64,000 bases of DNA from DASWED01 sp036394995 (GTDB lineage Bacteria > Actinomycetota > UBA4738 > JACQTL01): positions 56,561-120,560 of the forward strand of contig DASWED010000062.1 of assembly GCA_036394995.1 (NCBI GenBank). The letters run 5' to 3'. The notes below the pieces were generated by a model. That model made no database searches. It was not told the DNA's origin and saw only the letters and a list, made by a program, of their open reading frames with translations. Shown piece by piece: positions 1-8,672 of the stretch; the first letter of the stretch is position 1, and the number at the start of each line of letters is the position of its first letter. A program made the translations under genes and the position numbers.

Positions 1-68
1 GCGACCATGACCATGCCGAACTGCCGGAAGGTGGGAGTCCGGCCCTCCGGATGCGACGCCCGCATCAT
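1..68 (-). CDS. Start of an unidentified protein running off the left edge
   Basis: On the minus strand tandem ATG codons at 68 and 65 follow an AAAGGGG Shine-Dalgarno-like run (about 76-82), and the frame stays open to the window edge, giving 22 codons. The peptide starts with a basic, polar stretch and ends in a hydrophobic run (FGMVMV), which could be the start of a membrane segment. Too little is present to assign a family. Confidence 0.4.
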   Translation of the reverse strand, partial: MMRASHPEGRTPTFRQFGMVMV

Positions 69-194
69 CGCGGTCCCCTTTCCCTGAGGTGCTCGAGATG
101 GTGAGCGCTCCGGTCGGGGTCGAATCACCCCGTTGGCCAGAGCTCCGTGGACGACATCCCGGCAACGTCGGGCGTCCCGTACCATGGAGGGACG

Positions 195-467
195 ATGGTG
201 GTTCTGGTGCTGCTGCTGCTCCTTGCCGCCGCCCTCGGGATCCTGGGGGTGGTGATCAAGGTCGCCCTGGTGATCGTGCTCTCGGTGGTGCTGTCCATCG
301 TGCTGCTCGGGGTGATCGGCTACTACTACGCCCGGCACCGGTTCCGGCGGTTCGTGAAGGAAGCCCAGCGCCGGGGGCAGGTCCGCCCGGGTCCGGGGGG
401 GCCGCCGGACGACCGCGGCTACCCCACCACCGGCACGAAGGGTCCCGGCCCGCAGCTGCCGGAGTAG
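195..467 (+). CDS. Small single-pass or hairpin membrane protein, 90 aa
   Basis: The start at 195 is chosen over the upstream ATG at 147 because GGAGGGA (186-192) sits just before it and the protein then opens directly with a long hydrophobic segment. Residues 1-45 are almost all Val/Leu/Ile/Ala, enough for one long or two short membrane spans. A basic stretch (YYARHRFRRF) follows, then a Pro/Gly-rich polar tail, so the tail is probably cytoplasmic. I recognise no family. Its last codons hold the GGAG that precedes the next gene at 472, so the two are probably translated together. Confidence 0.65.
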   Translation: MVVLVLLLLLAAALGILGVVIKVALVIVLSVVLSIVLLGVIGYYYARHRFRRFVKEAQRRGQVRPGPGGPPDDRGYPTTGTKGPGPQLPE

Positions 468-471
468 CCGC

Positions 472-1704
472 GTGGAGTTCGACATCCGCGTCCTCCAGGA
501 AGATCAGTGGCCGGACTTCGTCCGGGCCGCCTTCGTCCCGTTCGGAGGGCACGCCACCGAGGAGGACATCCGCGATTCCCGGGTGGAGTTCGAACCCGGG
601 CGCTCCCTGGCGGTGTTCGACCGGGACCAGATCGTGGGGACCACCTCGGTGATCTCGTTGCAGATGACGGTTCCCGGCAGGGCCCAGGTGCCGGCCGCCG
701 GGGTGACCACGGTCGGCGTGGCTCCCACGCACCGCCGCCGGGGGATGCTCCGGGCGCTGATGCGGCGCCAGCTGGACGACTCCCGGGACCACGGCGACGT
801 CCTCTCGGCGCTGTGGGCCAGCGAGGCCCCCATCTACCAGCGGTTCGGGTACGGGACCGGGACCCGCGCGATCATCGCCACCGTGTCGCGGGACCATGCT
901 TCGTTCCTCCGGCCGCTCCCGGACCCCGGCCGGGTCCGGCTCCTGCCGTTCGACGACGCCATGAAGGAGCTGGCCCCCGTGTACGAGCGGGTCCGCGCCG
1001 AGACCCCGGGCATGATCGAACGGAACCACGACTGGTGGGTGTACCGGTTCCGCCACGAGGACAGCGAACATCACCGCCAGGGCGGCTGGGGCAAGATGTT
1101 CTTCGCCCTCCACGAGGGGCCCGAGGGACCCGACGCGTACGCCGTGTACCGGGTGAAGCTGGGGGACGAGGACGGCGTGGACATCGGCGCCGTCCAGGTG
1201 GTGGAGGCCATGGCCACCTCCCCCGCCAGCACCCAGGCCATGTGGTCCTACGTGTTCGGCATCGACCTCGTCCGCACGATCGAGTTCTGGAACCGCCCCG
1301 TGGACGACCCCCTGTTCTCGATGGCCCTCGACGTCCGGAGGTTCGGGATCAAGGTCATCGACGGGATGTGGATCCGCCTCCTGGACGTCCCCGCGGCGCT
1401 CTCCGCGCGCACCTACGGGTCGGAGGGACGCGTGGTCCTCGAGGTCCGGGACGAGATCTGCCCCTGGAACGAGGGACGGTTCGAGCTGGTGGGTGGCCCG
1501 GGCGGCGCGGAGTGCCGGGCCACGGACGGCGATCCCGACCTGGTCCTCACCGCGAACGAGCTCGGCGCGGCGTACCTCGGCGGGACCCGTCTCGGCAACC
1601 TCCTCCGGGCCGGCCGCATCGAGGAGCTCACCCCGGGGGCGGTCGCGACGGCGGACGCCATGTTCGCCGGCGACCGCGACCCCTGGTGCCCCCACCAGTT
1701 CTGA
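472..1704 (+). CDS. Eis-like GNAT N-acetyltransferase with SCP2-type C-terminal domain
   Basis: This 410-aa protein has the Eis architecture: an N-terminal GNAT domain (about residues 1-140, acetyl-CoA loop VAPTHRRRGMLRALM), a second degenerate GNAT domain (about 150-290) and a sterol-carrier-like C-terminal domain (about 300-400). It ends in PWCPHQF; in Eis enzymes the C-terminal aromatic carboxylate serves as general base, so the intact end suggests an active enzyme. Eis proteins acetylate amines, including aminoglycosides and lysine side chains, but the substrate cannot be read from sequence. The GTG start has GGAG about 8 nt upstream, inside the end of the preceding gene. Confidence 0.88.
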   Translation: MEFDIRVLQEDQWPDFVRAAFVPFGGHATEEDIRDSRVEFEPGRSLAVFDRDQIVGTTSVISLQMTVPGRAQVPAAGVTTVGVAPTHRRRGMLRALMRRQLDDSRDHGDVLSALWASEAPIYQRFGYGTGTRAIIATVSRDHASFLRPLPDPGRVRLLPFDDAMKELAPVYERVRAETPGMIERNHDWWVYRFRHEDSEHHRQGGWGKMFFALHEGPEGPDAYAVYRVKLGDEDGVDIGAVQVVEAMATSPASTQAMWSYVFGIDLVRTIEFWNRPVDDPLFSMALDVRRFGIKVIDGMWIRLLDVPAALSARTYGSEGRVVLEVRDEICPWNEGRFELVGGPGGAECRATDGDPDLVLTANELGAAYLGGTRLGNLLRAGRIEELTPGAVATADAMFAGDRDPWCPHQF

Positions 1705-1726
1705 CGGACCCTGAAGAGGAGGTCGC

Positions 1727-1927
1727 ATGGGGAAGGTGTGGTTCCAGCTGTCCGTGTCCCTCGATGGGTACTCGGCCGGCCCGAACCAGAGTCGGGACGA
1801 CCCCATCGGCGTCGGCGGGATGCGGCTGTTCGAGTGGCATTTCGCCCTCGAGCTCGAGCAGATCAGGGTCGTCGAGGCGCCCGGCGTCACGCACGTCAAG
1901 TACCGGGTCGTCGGCCCGCCCCGGTAG
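1727..1927 (+). pseudogene. DHFR/RibD-like reductase remnant with internal deletion
   Basis: The 66-residue frame starts with the classic N-terminus of actinobacterial DHFR/RibD-like reductases (MGKVWFQLSVSLDGYSAG, then GVGGMRL-EW) and then jumps to the typical C-terminus (EQIRVVEAPGVTH-KYRVV). Family members run about 190 residues, so around 120-130 residues, including most of the nucleotide-binding core, are missing without loss of frame. The start has a strong GAGGAGG (1716-1722) and the ends are undamaged, suggesting one recent in-frame deletion. The product should not be a working reductase. A tiny functional derivative is possible but unsupported. Confidence 0.8.
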
Positions 1928-1938
1928 GCGGCCGCCGC

Positions 1939-3432
1939 TCACCCGGAGTGCGGTGCGGCGTCCTGCGGGGGAAGCTCTCGGTCGATGTGCCAGGGGCCGT
2001 CGGGGTCGGGGCGGGCCACCTCCAGGCGTGAGCCGTCGGACAGGCGGAGCCTGAAGCACAGGAACCGGACACCGGCCCGCTCCTCCCGCCAGGACCGTTC
2101 CACCTCGACCGGCTCCTCCACCCCGGCCAGCACGATGCTCCGGGGGACCTCGTCGGCGCGCGACCCGGCATAGCTCCGGACGTCGACGTCCACGGTCCGC
2201 CCGATCCACAGGGGGAGCACCGGGGCGTACAGCACGAACGCCAGCCCGATCACGAAGACCTCCACGGCCACGGCCGATTCCCGGACCACCACGATGGCCA
2301 GGAGTGCGGCCACCACGCGGGCCATGTTCTGGGCCACGTCGTACACGGCGAACACCCGGCCGCGGTACCGGTCGGGCACGGACTGCTGGACCATCGTGTC
2401 GATCGGGACCTTCTTCCACGCGAACCCCAGCCCCAGGAAGAAGCTCGCCACCAGGACGGCCACGCCGGAGATGATCGGGGCCACCACCAGCAGCGGCACG
2501 CCGGACACCACGAACGCCACCGCCACCGCCCTGGGCCGCCCCACCCGGGCGTCCACCCAGGCCACGGTGGCCAGGCCCACGAAGCCACCCACGGCCCCCG
2601 CCCCGATCAGGAACGAGTACGAGCCCACCCCCTCCTTGAATCGCTCCCGGAACACCACGAACGAGATGACCAGGATCAGGCCCTGGAGGAATTGGTCCCA
2701 TGTGTACGATGTGATGGGTCCCAGGGCCCGCGGCGTGCGCAGCAGCCGCCGGGCGCCGTCGCGCAACTCGCCGGCCACCCGCACCACTGCCGCGGAGATC
2801 GTCTCCAGGCCCGCGCCGTTCGCCACGGCCGCCGAGAGCGGCGTCCGGATCCGTCGGACCATGAACGAGGCCGTCAGCCACAGGGCGCCGCACGCGAACA
2901 GCAGCGGGCGGAACCCGGCGAGGTCGGCCAGGAGCCCCCCGATGGACACCCCGATGATCGTGGAGACCGTCCCCCCCACCGAGTTCATCGAGTTCGCCAC
3001 CAGGAGGTCGTCGCCGAGGACCAGCTTGGGGGTCACGGTCCCGGCCGTGACCAGGAAGAACCGGTTCCCCGACAGCACGATGAGGGCTCCGGCGTAGAAC
3101 GGCGCGAACTCGTGCTCCCCGGCCAGCAGGAGCAGCGCGGCGGCGGCCCGGACCAGCGGCGTCAGGGAGAGGATGCGCTCGCGCCGCCACCGGTCCACGA
3201 GCACGCCGGCGAACGGCCCCAGCACCGAGTACGGGACGATGAGCACCGCGGTGGCCTTGGCGAAGCCGACGGCGGTGTCCTGCTTGTCCGGCCCGAACAC
3301 CACCGAGGCCACGATCACGGCCTGGAACAGCCCGTCGGCCAGCTGGCTGACGATCCGGGTGGCGAACAGCCACCGGAAGTCGCGCGACTCCAGGACCTCG
3401 CGGGCCCGGGCCAGCGTCGTTCCGCGTTTCAC
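1939..3432 (-). CDS. MFS transporter with a C-terminal soluble domain
   Basis: This 497-aa protein has about 12 hydrophobic segments up to residue 410. The major-facilitator loop signature is present twice in degenerate form (GVLVDRWRRERIL after TM2; RYRGRVFAVYDVAQN in the second half). The last 80-85 residues are polar, beta-rich and unusual for the family. The GTG start follows a strong GGAGGGGGAG. It begins 25 bp after ino1, so padR-ino1-MFS is probably one operon, but no substrate can be inferred. The permeases most like it are often annotated as drug or macrolide exporters. Confidence 0.8.
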   Translation of the reverse strand: MKRGTTLARAREVLESRDFRWLFATRIVSQLADGLFQAVIVASVVFGPDKQDTAVGFAKATAVLIVPYSVLGPFAGVLVDRWRRERILSLTPLVRAAAALLLLAGEHEFAPFYAGALIVLSGNRFFLVTAGTVTPKLVLGDDLLVANSMNSVGGTVSTIIGVSIGGLLADLAGFRPLLFACGALWLTASFMVRRIRTPLSAAVANGAGLETISAAVVRVAGELRDGARRLLRTPRALGPITSYTWDQFLQGLILVISFVVFRERFKEGVGSYSFLIGAGAVGGFVGLATVAWVDARVGRPRAVAVAFVVSGVPLLVVAPIISGVAVLVASFFLGLGFAWKKVPIDTMVQQSVPDRYRGRVFAVYDVAQNMARVVAALLAIVVVRESAVAVEVFVIGLAFVLYAPVLPLWIGRTVDVDVRSYAGSRADEVPRSIVLAGVEEPVEVERSWREERAGVRFLCFRLRLSDGSRLEVARPDPDGPWHIDRELPPQDAAPHSG

Positions 3433-3457
3433 GGCTCCCCCTCCACGGGGGGCGGCA

Positions 3458-4579
3458 CTACGCGGGCTGGACGTCGAAGAAGGCGGTCCAGTCGGCGCCC
3501 TTGGAGGCCCCGTTGCCGATGATGAACTCCTCGACCATCTCCCGGGCGGCCTCGTCGGAGAACTGCACCGGGGGCGACTTCATGAAGTAGGCCGAGGGCC
3601 CGATCAGCGGCCCGGCCACCCCGCGGTCCAGGGCCACCCGGGCGGCGCGGATCGCGTCGATCACGATCCCCGCCGAGTTCGGCGAGTCCCACACCTCGAG
3701 CTTCAGCTCGATGTTCAGCGGCACGTCGCCGAACGACTGGCCCTCCAGCCGGATCTGGGCCCACTTGCGGTCCTCCAGCCACGGCACGTGGTCCGACGGG
3801 CCGATGTGGATGTTCGACTTGTCCAGCGGCTCGCGGAGCTGCGACTGCACCGACTGCGTCTTGGACTGCTTCTTCGAGAGCAGGCGCTCTCGCTCCAGCA
3901 TGTTCATGAAGTCCATGTTGCCGCCGAAGTTCAGCTGGTAGGTCCGGTTCAGCCGGACGCCGCGGTCCTCGAACAGCTTGGTGAGGATGCGGTGCACGAT
4001 CGTGGCGCCCACCTGGCTCTTGATGTCGTCGCCCACGATGGGGAGCCCCGCCTCGGCGAACTTCCGGGCCCACTCCACGTTCGACGCGATGAACACCGGG
4101 ATGCAGTTGACGAACGCGGCCCCGGCGTCGATGGCGGCCTGGGCGTAGAACTTCGTGGCCTCCTCGCTCCCCACGGGGAGGTAGGAGACGACCACGTCCA
4201 CCCCGGCTTCGCGGAGGGCCGCGGCCACGTCCACCGGCGGCGCGTCGGACTCCTCCACGGTCTCGCGGTAGTACTTGCCGAGGCCGTCGAGGGTCACCCC
4301 TCGCTGGACCTCCACGCCGAGGGGCGGCACGTCGGCGAAGCGGATCGTGTTGTTCGGCTCCGAGACGATGGCCTCGGAGACGTCCTTCCCGACCTTCTTG
4401 GCATCGACGTCGAACGCCGCGGCCACCTCGATGTCCGAGACGTGGTAGTCGCCCAGCAGGACGTGCATGAGGCCGGGGACCCGCTCGTCGGGCGGGGCGT
4501 CCTTGTAGTACTCCAGTCCCTGCACCAGCGACGAGGCGCAGTTGCCGACGCCCACGATGGCCAGACGGATCTTCTTCAC
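3458..4579 (-). CDS. ino1: myo-Inositol-1-phosphate synthase
   Basis: The enzyme converts glucose 6-phosphate to inositol 3-phosphate with NAD+, the entry step to phosphatidylinositol and mycothiol in actinobacteria. The 373-aa product has the N-terminal Rossmann motif (IVGVGNCASSL), the NFGGNMDFMNM signature and the GVAGPLIGPSAYFMKSPP region, and its length fits the short prokaryotic family. The GTG at 4579 is chosen because AAGGAG lies about 8 nt upstream and the codon overlaps the padR stop (GTGA, 4576-4579), implying translational coupling. The padR-ino1 order matches Rv0047c-Rv0046c of M. tuberculosis. Confidence 0.95.
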   Translation of the reverse strand: MKKIRLAIVGVGNCASSLVQGLEYYKDAPPDERVPGLMHVLLGDYHVSDIEVAAAFDVDAKKVGKDVSEAIVSEPNNTIRFADVPPLGVEVQRGVTLDGLGKYYRETVEESDAPPVDVAAALREAGVDVVVSYLPVGSEEATKFYAQAAIDAGAAFVNCIPVFIASNVEWARKFAEAGLPIVGDDIKSQVGATIVHRILTKLFEDRGVRLNRTYQLNFGGNMDFMNMLERERLLSKKQSKTQSVQSQLREPLDKSNIHIGPSDHVPWLEDRKWAQIRLEGQSFGDVPLNIELKLEVWDSPNSAGIVIDAIRAARVALDRGVAGPLIGPSAYFMKSPPVQFSDEAAREMVEEFIIGNGASKGADWTAFFDVQPA

Positions 4580-5271
4580 GATGCACGCTCCTTCGCACGA
4601 ACCGTGTCCCCCGAACGGCGGTCGGTGCCGCCCGTCCGGGAACGTCCCCCGTTGGTTCCAGTTGGCTTCGCGGCCGGGCGGCGGCGGGCCCGGGGCTTGG
4701 GGCCACCCCCCGGGACCGGCTCGGCCGGCGGCGCCGACGACCCCGATGCGGGGGGCAGCTGGCGACGCTCGCTCTCGATGAGTCCGTCGAGCCACGCGAT
4801 GTCCTGCTCGGTGGTCTCCGCTCCGTGGCGCATCAGCGACATGGTGTAGGCGTCGATGCGCTCGCGGTACGCCTTCAGCGACGACTTGATGTCGGACAGG
4901 CGGTCCTCCAGGTAGGCCCGCCGCTTCTCCAGCAGGCGGAGCCGGGTGTCGGGCTTGAGGTACCGGAAGAAGGCCAGCCGGACCCGGAACCGGTTGTCTT
5001 CCCACGACTCGGGGGCCGCCTCCTGGAGCAGCTCCGCGAACAGGGCCTCGCCCTTCGCCGTGATCCGGTACACGTTCTTGCGCCGGCCCACGTCGTCGGG
5101 GTCGAACACGGGCTCCACCGCACCCTCGCGCTCCAGGCGCTTCAGGGCCGGGTACAGAGAGCCGTAGGACACCTTCCAGAAGGCCCCCAGGGTGTCGGTG
5201 AGGCGCTTCGAGAGCTGGTATCCATGCATGGACCGCTCTTTCAGCAGTCCCAGGATCGCGAGCTCGAGCAT
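4576..5271 (-). CDS. PadR-family transcriptional regulator
   Basis: This 231-aa protein starts with the PadR winged helix-turn-helix (LELAILGLLKERSMHGYQL, recognition region GSLYPALKRLEREG, wing with RKNVYRITAKGE). A helical dimerisation region follows (about residues 95-175), then a long Ser/Pro/Arg-rich basic tail (about 180-231) that is extra compared with short PadR proteins. The start at 5271 is preferred over upstream ATGs because of an AGAGGAA just before it and because the domain begins at once. It is co-transcribed with ino1. Perfect AT-rich palindromes directly upstream (5299-5332) make autoregulation likely. Confidence 0.9.
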   Translation of the reverse strand: MLELAILGLLKERSMHGYQLSKRLTDTLGAFWKVSYGSLYPALKRLEREGAVEPVFDPDDVGRRKNVYRITAKGEALFAELLQEAAPESWEDNRFRVRLAFFRYLKPDTRLRLLEKRRAYLEDRLSDIKSSLKAYRERIDAYTMSLMRHGAETTEQDIAWLDGLIESERRQLPPASGSSAPPAEPVPGGGPKPRARRRPAAKPTGTNGGRSRTGGTDRRSGDTVRAKERAS

Positions 5272-5298
5272 CGGTTCCTCTTCCCCTACATGTCGGTT

Positions 5299-5332
5299 CG
5301 ATATATCGGCTGCATATATCGAGTCGATATAT
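5299..5332. promoter_or_regulatory. Putative PadR operator: two AT-rich palindromes
   Basis: Two perfect inverted repeats stand out in GC-rich DNA: CGATATATCG at 5299-5308, and ATATATCGA-G-TCGATATAT at 5314-5332 (9 bp, 1-bp centre, 9 bp). They lie 28-61 bp upstream of the padR start and about 145-175 bp before the divergent exported-protein gene at 5475. PadR regulators bind AT-rich dyads and usually repress their own promoter. That this is the PadR site is inferred from position and symmetry. Confidence 0.65.
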
Positions 5333-5474
5333 TGTCTCATGGATCGCCGAGCGTCAACTCCCCCCTCGGAGCTTCCCTCCGGCTCGGTCTCCTTGGCGGT
5401 GGCGGGCCGGTGGTGGTACACAGGCCCACCCGCCGGGACCAGTCCCCGGCCGTGACCAGGAAGGAAGCGCCCAC

Positions 5475-6920
5475 ATGGCCGTCGTTCCCCGGCTCCGACC
5501 CCGATCCGCCCGGACCCGTCTCGCCCGCCTCCTCGCCGTCGCCGGGGTGGGCGCCACCGCGACCGTCTCGATGCTCGTCGCCGCGCCCGGCGCCGGCGCG
5601 TCGTCGCCGATCGTGACGGTCGGGCCCAACGTCGACGTCTCGCTGAAGCGGGGAGGGCAGTCCGAGCAGGCCATCGCGATCGATCCCACGAACCCCCAGA
5701 ACCTGGTCGTGGTGTCGAACGAGGACCGCGCCGGCCCCGGGCTCCTGGAGTCCGTGAGCCACGACGGCGGGGCGACGTGGGCCCACCGCGACATCGCCAC
5801 GACCCGGGACGGGTTCGGGTTCGGGTGCTGCGACCCCACGCTCTCGTGGGACGGGTTCGGCAACCTGTACTTCGGCTATCTCGAGTTCACCTCCAGCTAC
5901 GACCTCGTCTCCATCCTCATCTCCACCGACGCCGGAGAGTCGTGGTCCCGGCTGGCGTCGTTCCGGGGGCGGATCCGGACCACCGGCACCAGCCGGTTCC
6001 AGGACCAGCCCACCGTGGCCTCCGGCGCGGGCTCGATCTGGGTGACGTACTTCCTGGCCCACCGCGGCGTGGTGGCGCGCGGCGCGCCGGTCACCGGCCT
6101 CGGACACGTGGGCGAGTTCACGGCGCCGGAGGTGGCTCCCCAGGCCCACCCCGGGAACTACGGCGACATCGCCATCGGCCCGGCCGGGCAGGTCATGGTG
6201 ACGTACCAGATCCCGCAGAGCGGCGAGACCAAGGGTAAGGTCCGCGTCTCGACCGATCCCGACGGGCTCGGCCCGGCGCTGTTCGGCCCCCGGGTGAACA
6301 TCGCCCTGACGAACGTCGGCGGGTTCGACTACCTCCCGGTGCAGTCGGGGCGGTCGGTGGACGCCGAGGCCGGGCTGGCCTGGGACCGCTCGGGCGGGCC
6401 CTTCACCGGGCGCGCCTACGTCATGTACACGCGCGAGGATCCGGACGAGAGCGACGACATGAACATCTGGCTCCGCTACTCCGACGACGACGGCGCCACG
6501 TGGAGCGCGCCGGCCCGCCTCAACGACGACGCCGGCGTGAACAGCCAGATCCTGCCGAGGATCGCCCTGGACCAGACCACCGGGTGGCTGGCCGTGACGT
6601 GGCACGACGCGCGCAAGGACCGGGGCCTGGGCGGCGGCGGCGACACGAACGGGGTCCCCAACGACGACACCCAGTACTGGGGGACGGCGAGCCTGGACGG
6701 CGGACAGTCCTTCCTGAAGAACTTCCGGATCAGCGAGGGCACCTCGAACGACGACGACGCGATGAACGGCGTGGACTACGGGGACTACAGCGGGCTCGCG
6801 TTCGTCGACGGGGCGTTCTACCCGGCGTGGGCCGACAACTCGAACTCAACGCACGTGAACCCCGACGGCAAGCTCTCGCTGTTCGACGTGGACACGGCCC
6901 GGGTCGAGCTCACCCCGTAG
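5475..6920 (+). CDS. Secreted Asp-box (BNR) repeat protein, sialidase-like fold
   Basis: The 481-aa product has an Arg-rich N-terminus, a hydrophobic core and an AxA-type cleavage region near residue 43, so it is probably exported. At least four Asp-box motifs (S-x-D-x-G-x-x-W/F) are visible: SHDGGATW, STDAGESW, SDDDGATW and SLDGGQSF. These mark a beta-propeller as in sialidases and related glycosidases. I cannot identify the sialidase arginine triad or catalytic Tyr/Glu pair, so enzyme activity is uncertain and a binding role is equally possible. The ATG follows AAGGAAG. A secreted sulfatase lies 205 bp downstream on the same strand. Confidence 0.75.
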   Translation: MAVVPRLRPRSARTRLARLLAVAGVGATATVSMLVAAPGAGASSPIVTVGPNVDVSLKRGGQSEQAIAIDPTNPQNLVVVSNEDRAGPGLLESVSHDGGATWAHRDIATTRDGFGFGCCDPTLSWDGFGNLYFGYLEFTSSYDLVSILISTDAGESWSRLASFRGRIRTTGTSRFQDQPTVASGAGSIWVTYFLAHRGVVARGAPVTGLGHVGEFTAPEVAPQAHPGNYGDIAIGPAGQVMVTYQIPQSGETKGKVRVSTDPDGLGPALFGPRVNIALTNVGGFDYLPVQSGRSVDAEAGLAWDRSGGPFTGRAYVMYTREDPDESDDMNIWLRYSDDDGATWSAPARLNDDAGVNSQILPRIALDQTTGWLAVTWHDARKDRGLGGGGDTNGVPNDDTQYWGTASLDGGQSFLKNFRISEGTSNDDDAMNGVDYGDYSGLAFVDGAFYPAWADNSNSTHVNPDGKLSLFDVDTARVELTP

Positions 6921-6954
6921 GATCGCGCCGCTCGTTCCGCCACCGGTTCATCGC

Positions 6955-6968
6955 GGGCGCCGGCGCCC
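6955..6968. terminator. GC-rich palindrome after the Asp-box protein gene
   Basis: GGGCGCCGGCGCCC is a perfect 14-bp palindrome 35 bp past the stop at 6920. It could form a stem after transcription of the exported protein gene, but no T-run follows, so terminator function is only a guess. The rest of the 205-bp gap to 7126 shows no gene. Confidence 0.3.
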
Positions 6969-7125
6969 CGGTTGACCGCCTCCGAAACCCAGATGTCGGT
7001 CCCTGCCCGATCTCGGGAATCTCCGCGTCATTACCGGGGTTCTCCCGGGTTCCCAGCATCTATCTCCGCCCGACCCTCGGCTCGACGGCACCGCACCGGC
7101 GGCGCCCCGAGCCGGGGAGGCGGAG

Positions 7126-8583
7126 ATGGGAACCAGAGGCACCATCATCGGGGGCGGGGTCGGACGGCTCCTGCGGACCACGGCGCTCGCCATCGTGACG
7201 GCGGTCCTCGCGCTGGGGCCGACCGGCGCGGACGCCCATGCCGCGCCGCTCGCCGCGCTGCGGGCGACGCAGCGCCCGAACATCGTGTTCATCCTCACCG
7301 ACGATCAGCGGTGGGACACCCTGCAGTGGATGCCGAACGTGAAGCGCCTGCTCGTCGACCACGGGGTCACGTTCACGAACGCGTTCGTCCCGAACGGGCT
7401 GTGCTGCCCGAGCAGGGTCTCGATCCTCACGGGGCAGTACTCCCACACGAACGGCGTGTGGGACAACACCGCGCCGTTCGGCGGGTACACGGCGTTCCAC
7501 GGCGATCACTCGACCATCGCCACGTGGCTGCACGCCGCCGGCTACGACACGGCGCTGATCGGGAAGTACCTGAACCAGTACAAGGCGGCGGCTGAGAGCG
7601 GCGACTACCCGCCCGGGTGGGACACCTGGATCTCGTTCGCGGAGAACAACGGCAAGTACACGGACTACGACCTCACCGTGAACGGGCACCTCGAGGGGCA
7701 CCACAACACCGACTGGATCCGCGACTTCTCGACGGACCTCCTGACCGACCGGGCCGTCCACTACATCCGGAACACGAGCGGACCGTTCTTCCTGTACTTC
7801 GCGCCGTTCGCGCCGCACGAGCCGTACGACGAGTTCCCCCCCGCGGATGAGTGCCCGGCGCTCCCCAAGTACGACTCCGAGTCGTTCGGCGAAGAGGACG
7901 TCTCCGACAAGCCCGCGTATGTGAACGACCGGGACTGGACGGCGAAGGACCTGCAGACGTCGGCGAGGATCCGAGCCGGCCAGTGCAGGATGCTGAGCGG
8001 CGTCGACCGCTCCGTCGCCAGGATCGTCTCGACGCTCGAGGCCACGAACCAGCTCTCGAACACCATGATCGTGTTCATGGGCGACAACGGCTACATGTGG
8101 GGCGAGCACCGTCTCTTCCACAAGGGCAGGCCCTACGACGAGGCCAATCACATCCCGATGGTCGTGCGCTACGACCCGTGGACGAGCTCGCCGCGAACGG
8201 AGTCCCGGATCGCTCTGAACCTCGACATCGCTCCCACCTTCGCCGCGCTCGGGGACGCGAACGCACCCGGCGTGGAGGGCCGGAGCCTGGTCCCGCTGCT
8301 CAAGGGGGAGCAGGTGTCGTGGAGGCAGGCCTTCCTGCTCGAGCACACGGCCGACGCCGGAAAGGCGGACGTGCAGTCGCCCGATTACTGCGGCCTGCGG
8401 TCCGTCAACTGGATGTACGCGATGTACCTGTGGGGGGCCGAGGAGCTGTACAATCTCCGCTCCGACCCGGCGGAGATGGTAAACCTGGCCAGGGTGCCCT
8501 CCGCCCAGGCACAGCTCAAGGCCATGCGCGAGGCGATGCTGCGACGGTGCGACCCGCTGCCGCCCCGCTTCCCCGAGCGGTGA
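7126..8583 (+). CDS. Exported type I sulfatase
   Basis: This 485-aa sulfatase has an N-terminal signal peptide (hydrophobic residues 18-37) followed by IVFILTDDQRWD, whose paired Asp residues (59-60) bind the active-site calcium. C93-C-P-S-R97 is the C-x-P-S-R motif; C93 is the residue converted to formylglycine by a sulfatase-modifying enzyme, which is not in this window. The second metal-site motif MGDNGY is also present. Length and order fit the arylsulfatase/N-sulfoglucosamine sulfohydrolase group, which releases sulfate from glycans or aryl esters outside the membrane. The exact substrate is unknown. The start follows a strong GGAGGCGGAG. Confidence 0.9.
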   Translation: MGTRGTIIGGGVGRLLRTTALAIVTAVLALGPTGADAHAAPLAALRATQRPNIVFILTDDQRWDTLQWMPNVKRLLVDHGVTFTNAFVPNGLCCPSRVSILTGQYSHTNGVWDNTAPFGGYTAFHGDHSTIATWLHAAGYDTALIGKYLNQYKAAAESGDYPPGWDTWISFAENNGKYTDYDLTVNGHLEGHHNTDWIRDFSTDLLTDRAVHYIRNTSGPFFLYFAPFAPHEPYDEFPPADECPALPKYDSESFGEEDVSDKPAYVNDRDWTAKDLQTSARIRAGQCRMLSGVDRSVARIVSTLEATNQLSNTMIVFMGDNGYMWGEHRLFHKGRPYDEANHIPMVVRYDPWTSSPRTESRIALNLDIAPTFAALGDANAPGVEGRSLVPLLKGEQVSWRQAFLLEHTADAGKADVQSPDYCGLRSVNWMYAMYLWGAEELYNLRSDPAEMVNLARVPSAQAQLKAMREAMLRRCDPLPPRFPER

Positions 8584-8672
8584 CGATCGCCGCCGGGCCC
8601 GAACGGCCCGCCGTTGCGGGGCACTCCTGCCCTGGCCGGCGTGGCAGACGAAGGTGATACCGTGTCCCGGAC

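Noticed and set aside
256..1899. Long minus-strand frame opposite the Eis-like gene
   Set aside because: High GC keeps antisense frames open; it is low-complexity, with no domain, and the plus-strand Eis protein has full family motifs.
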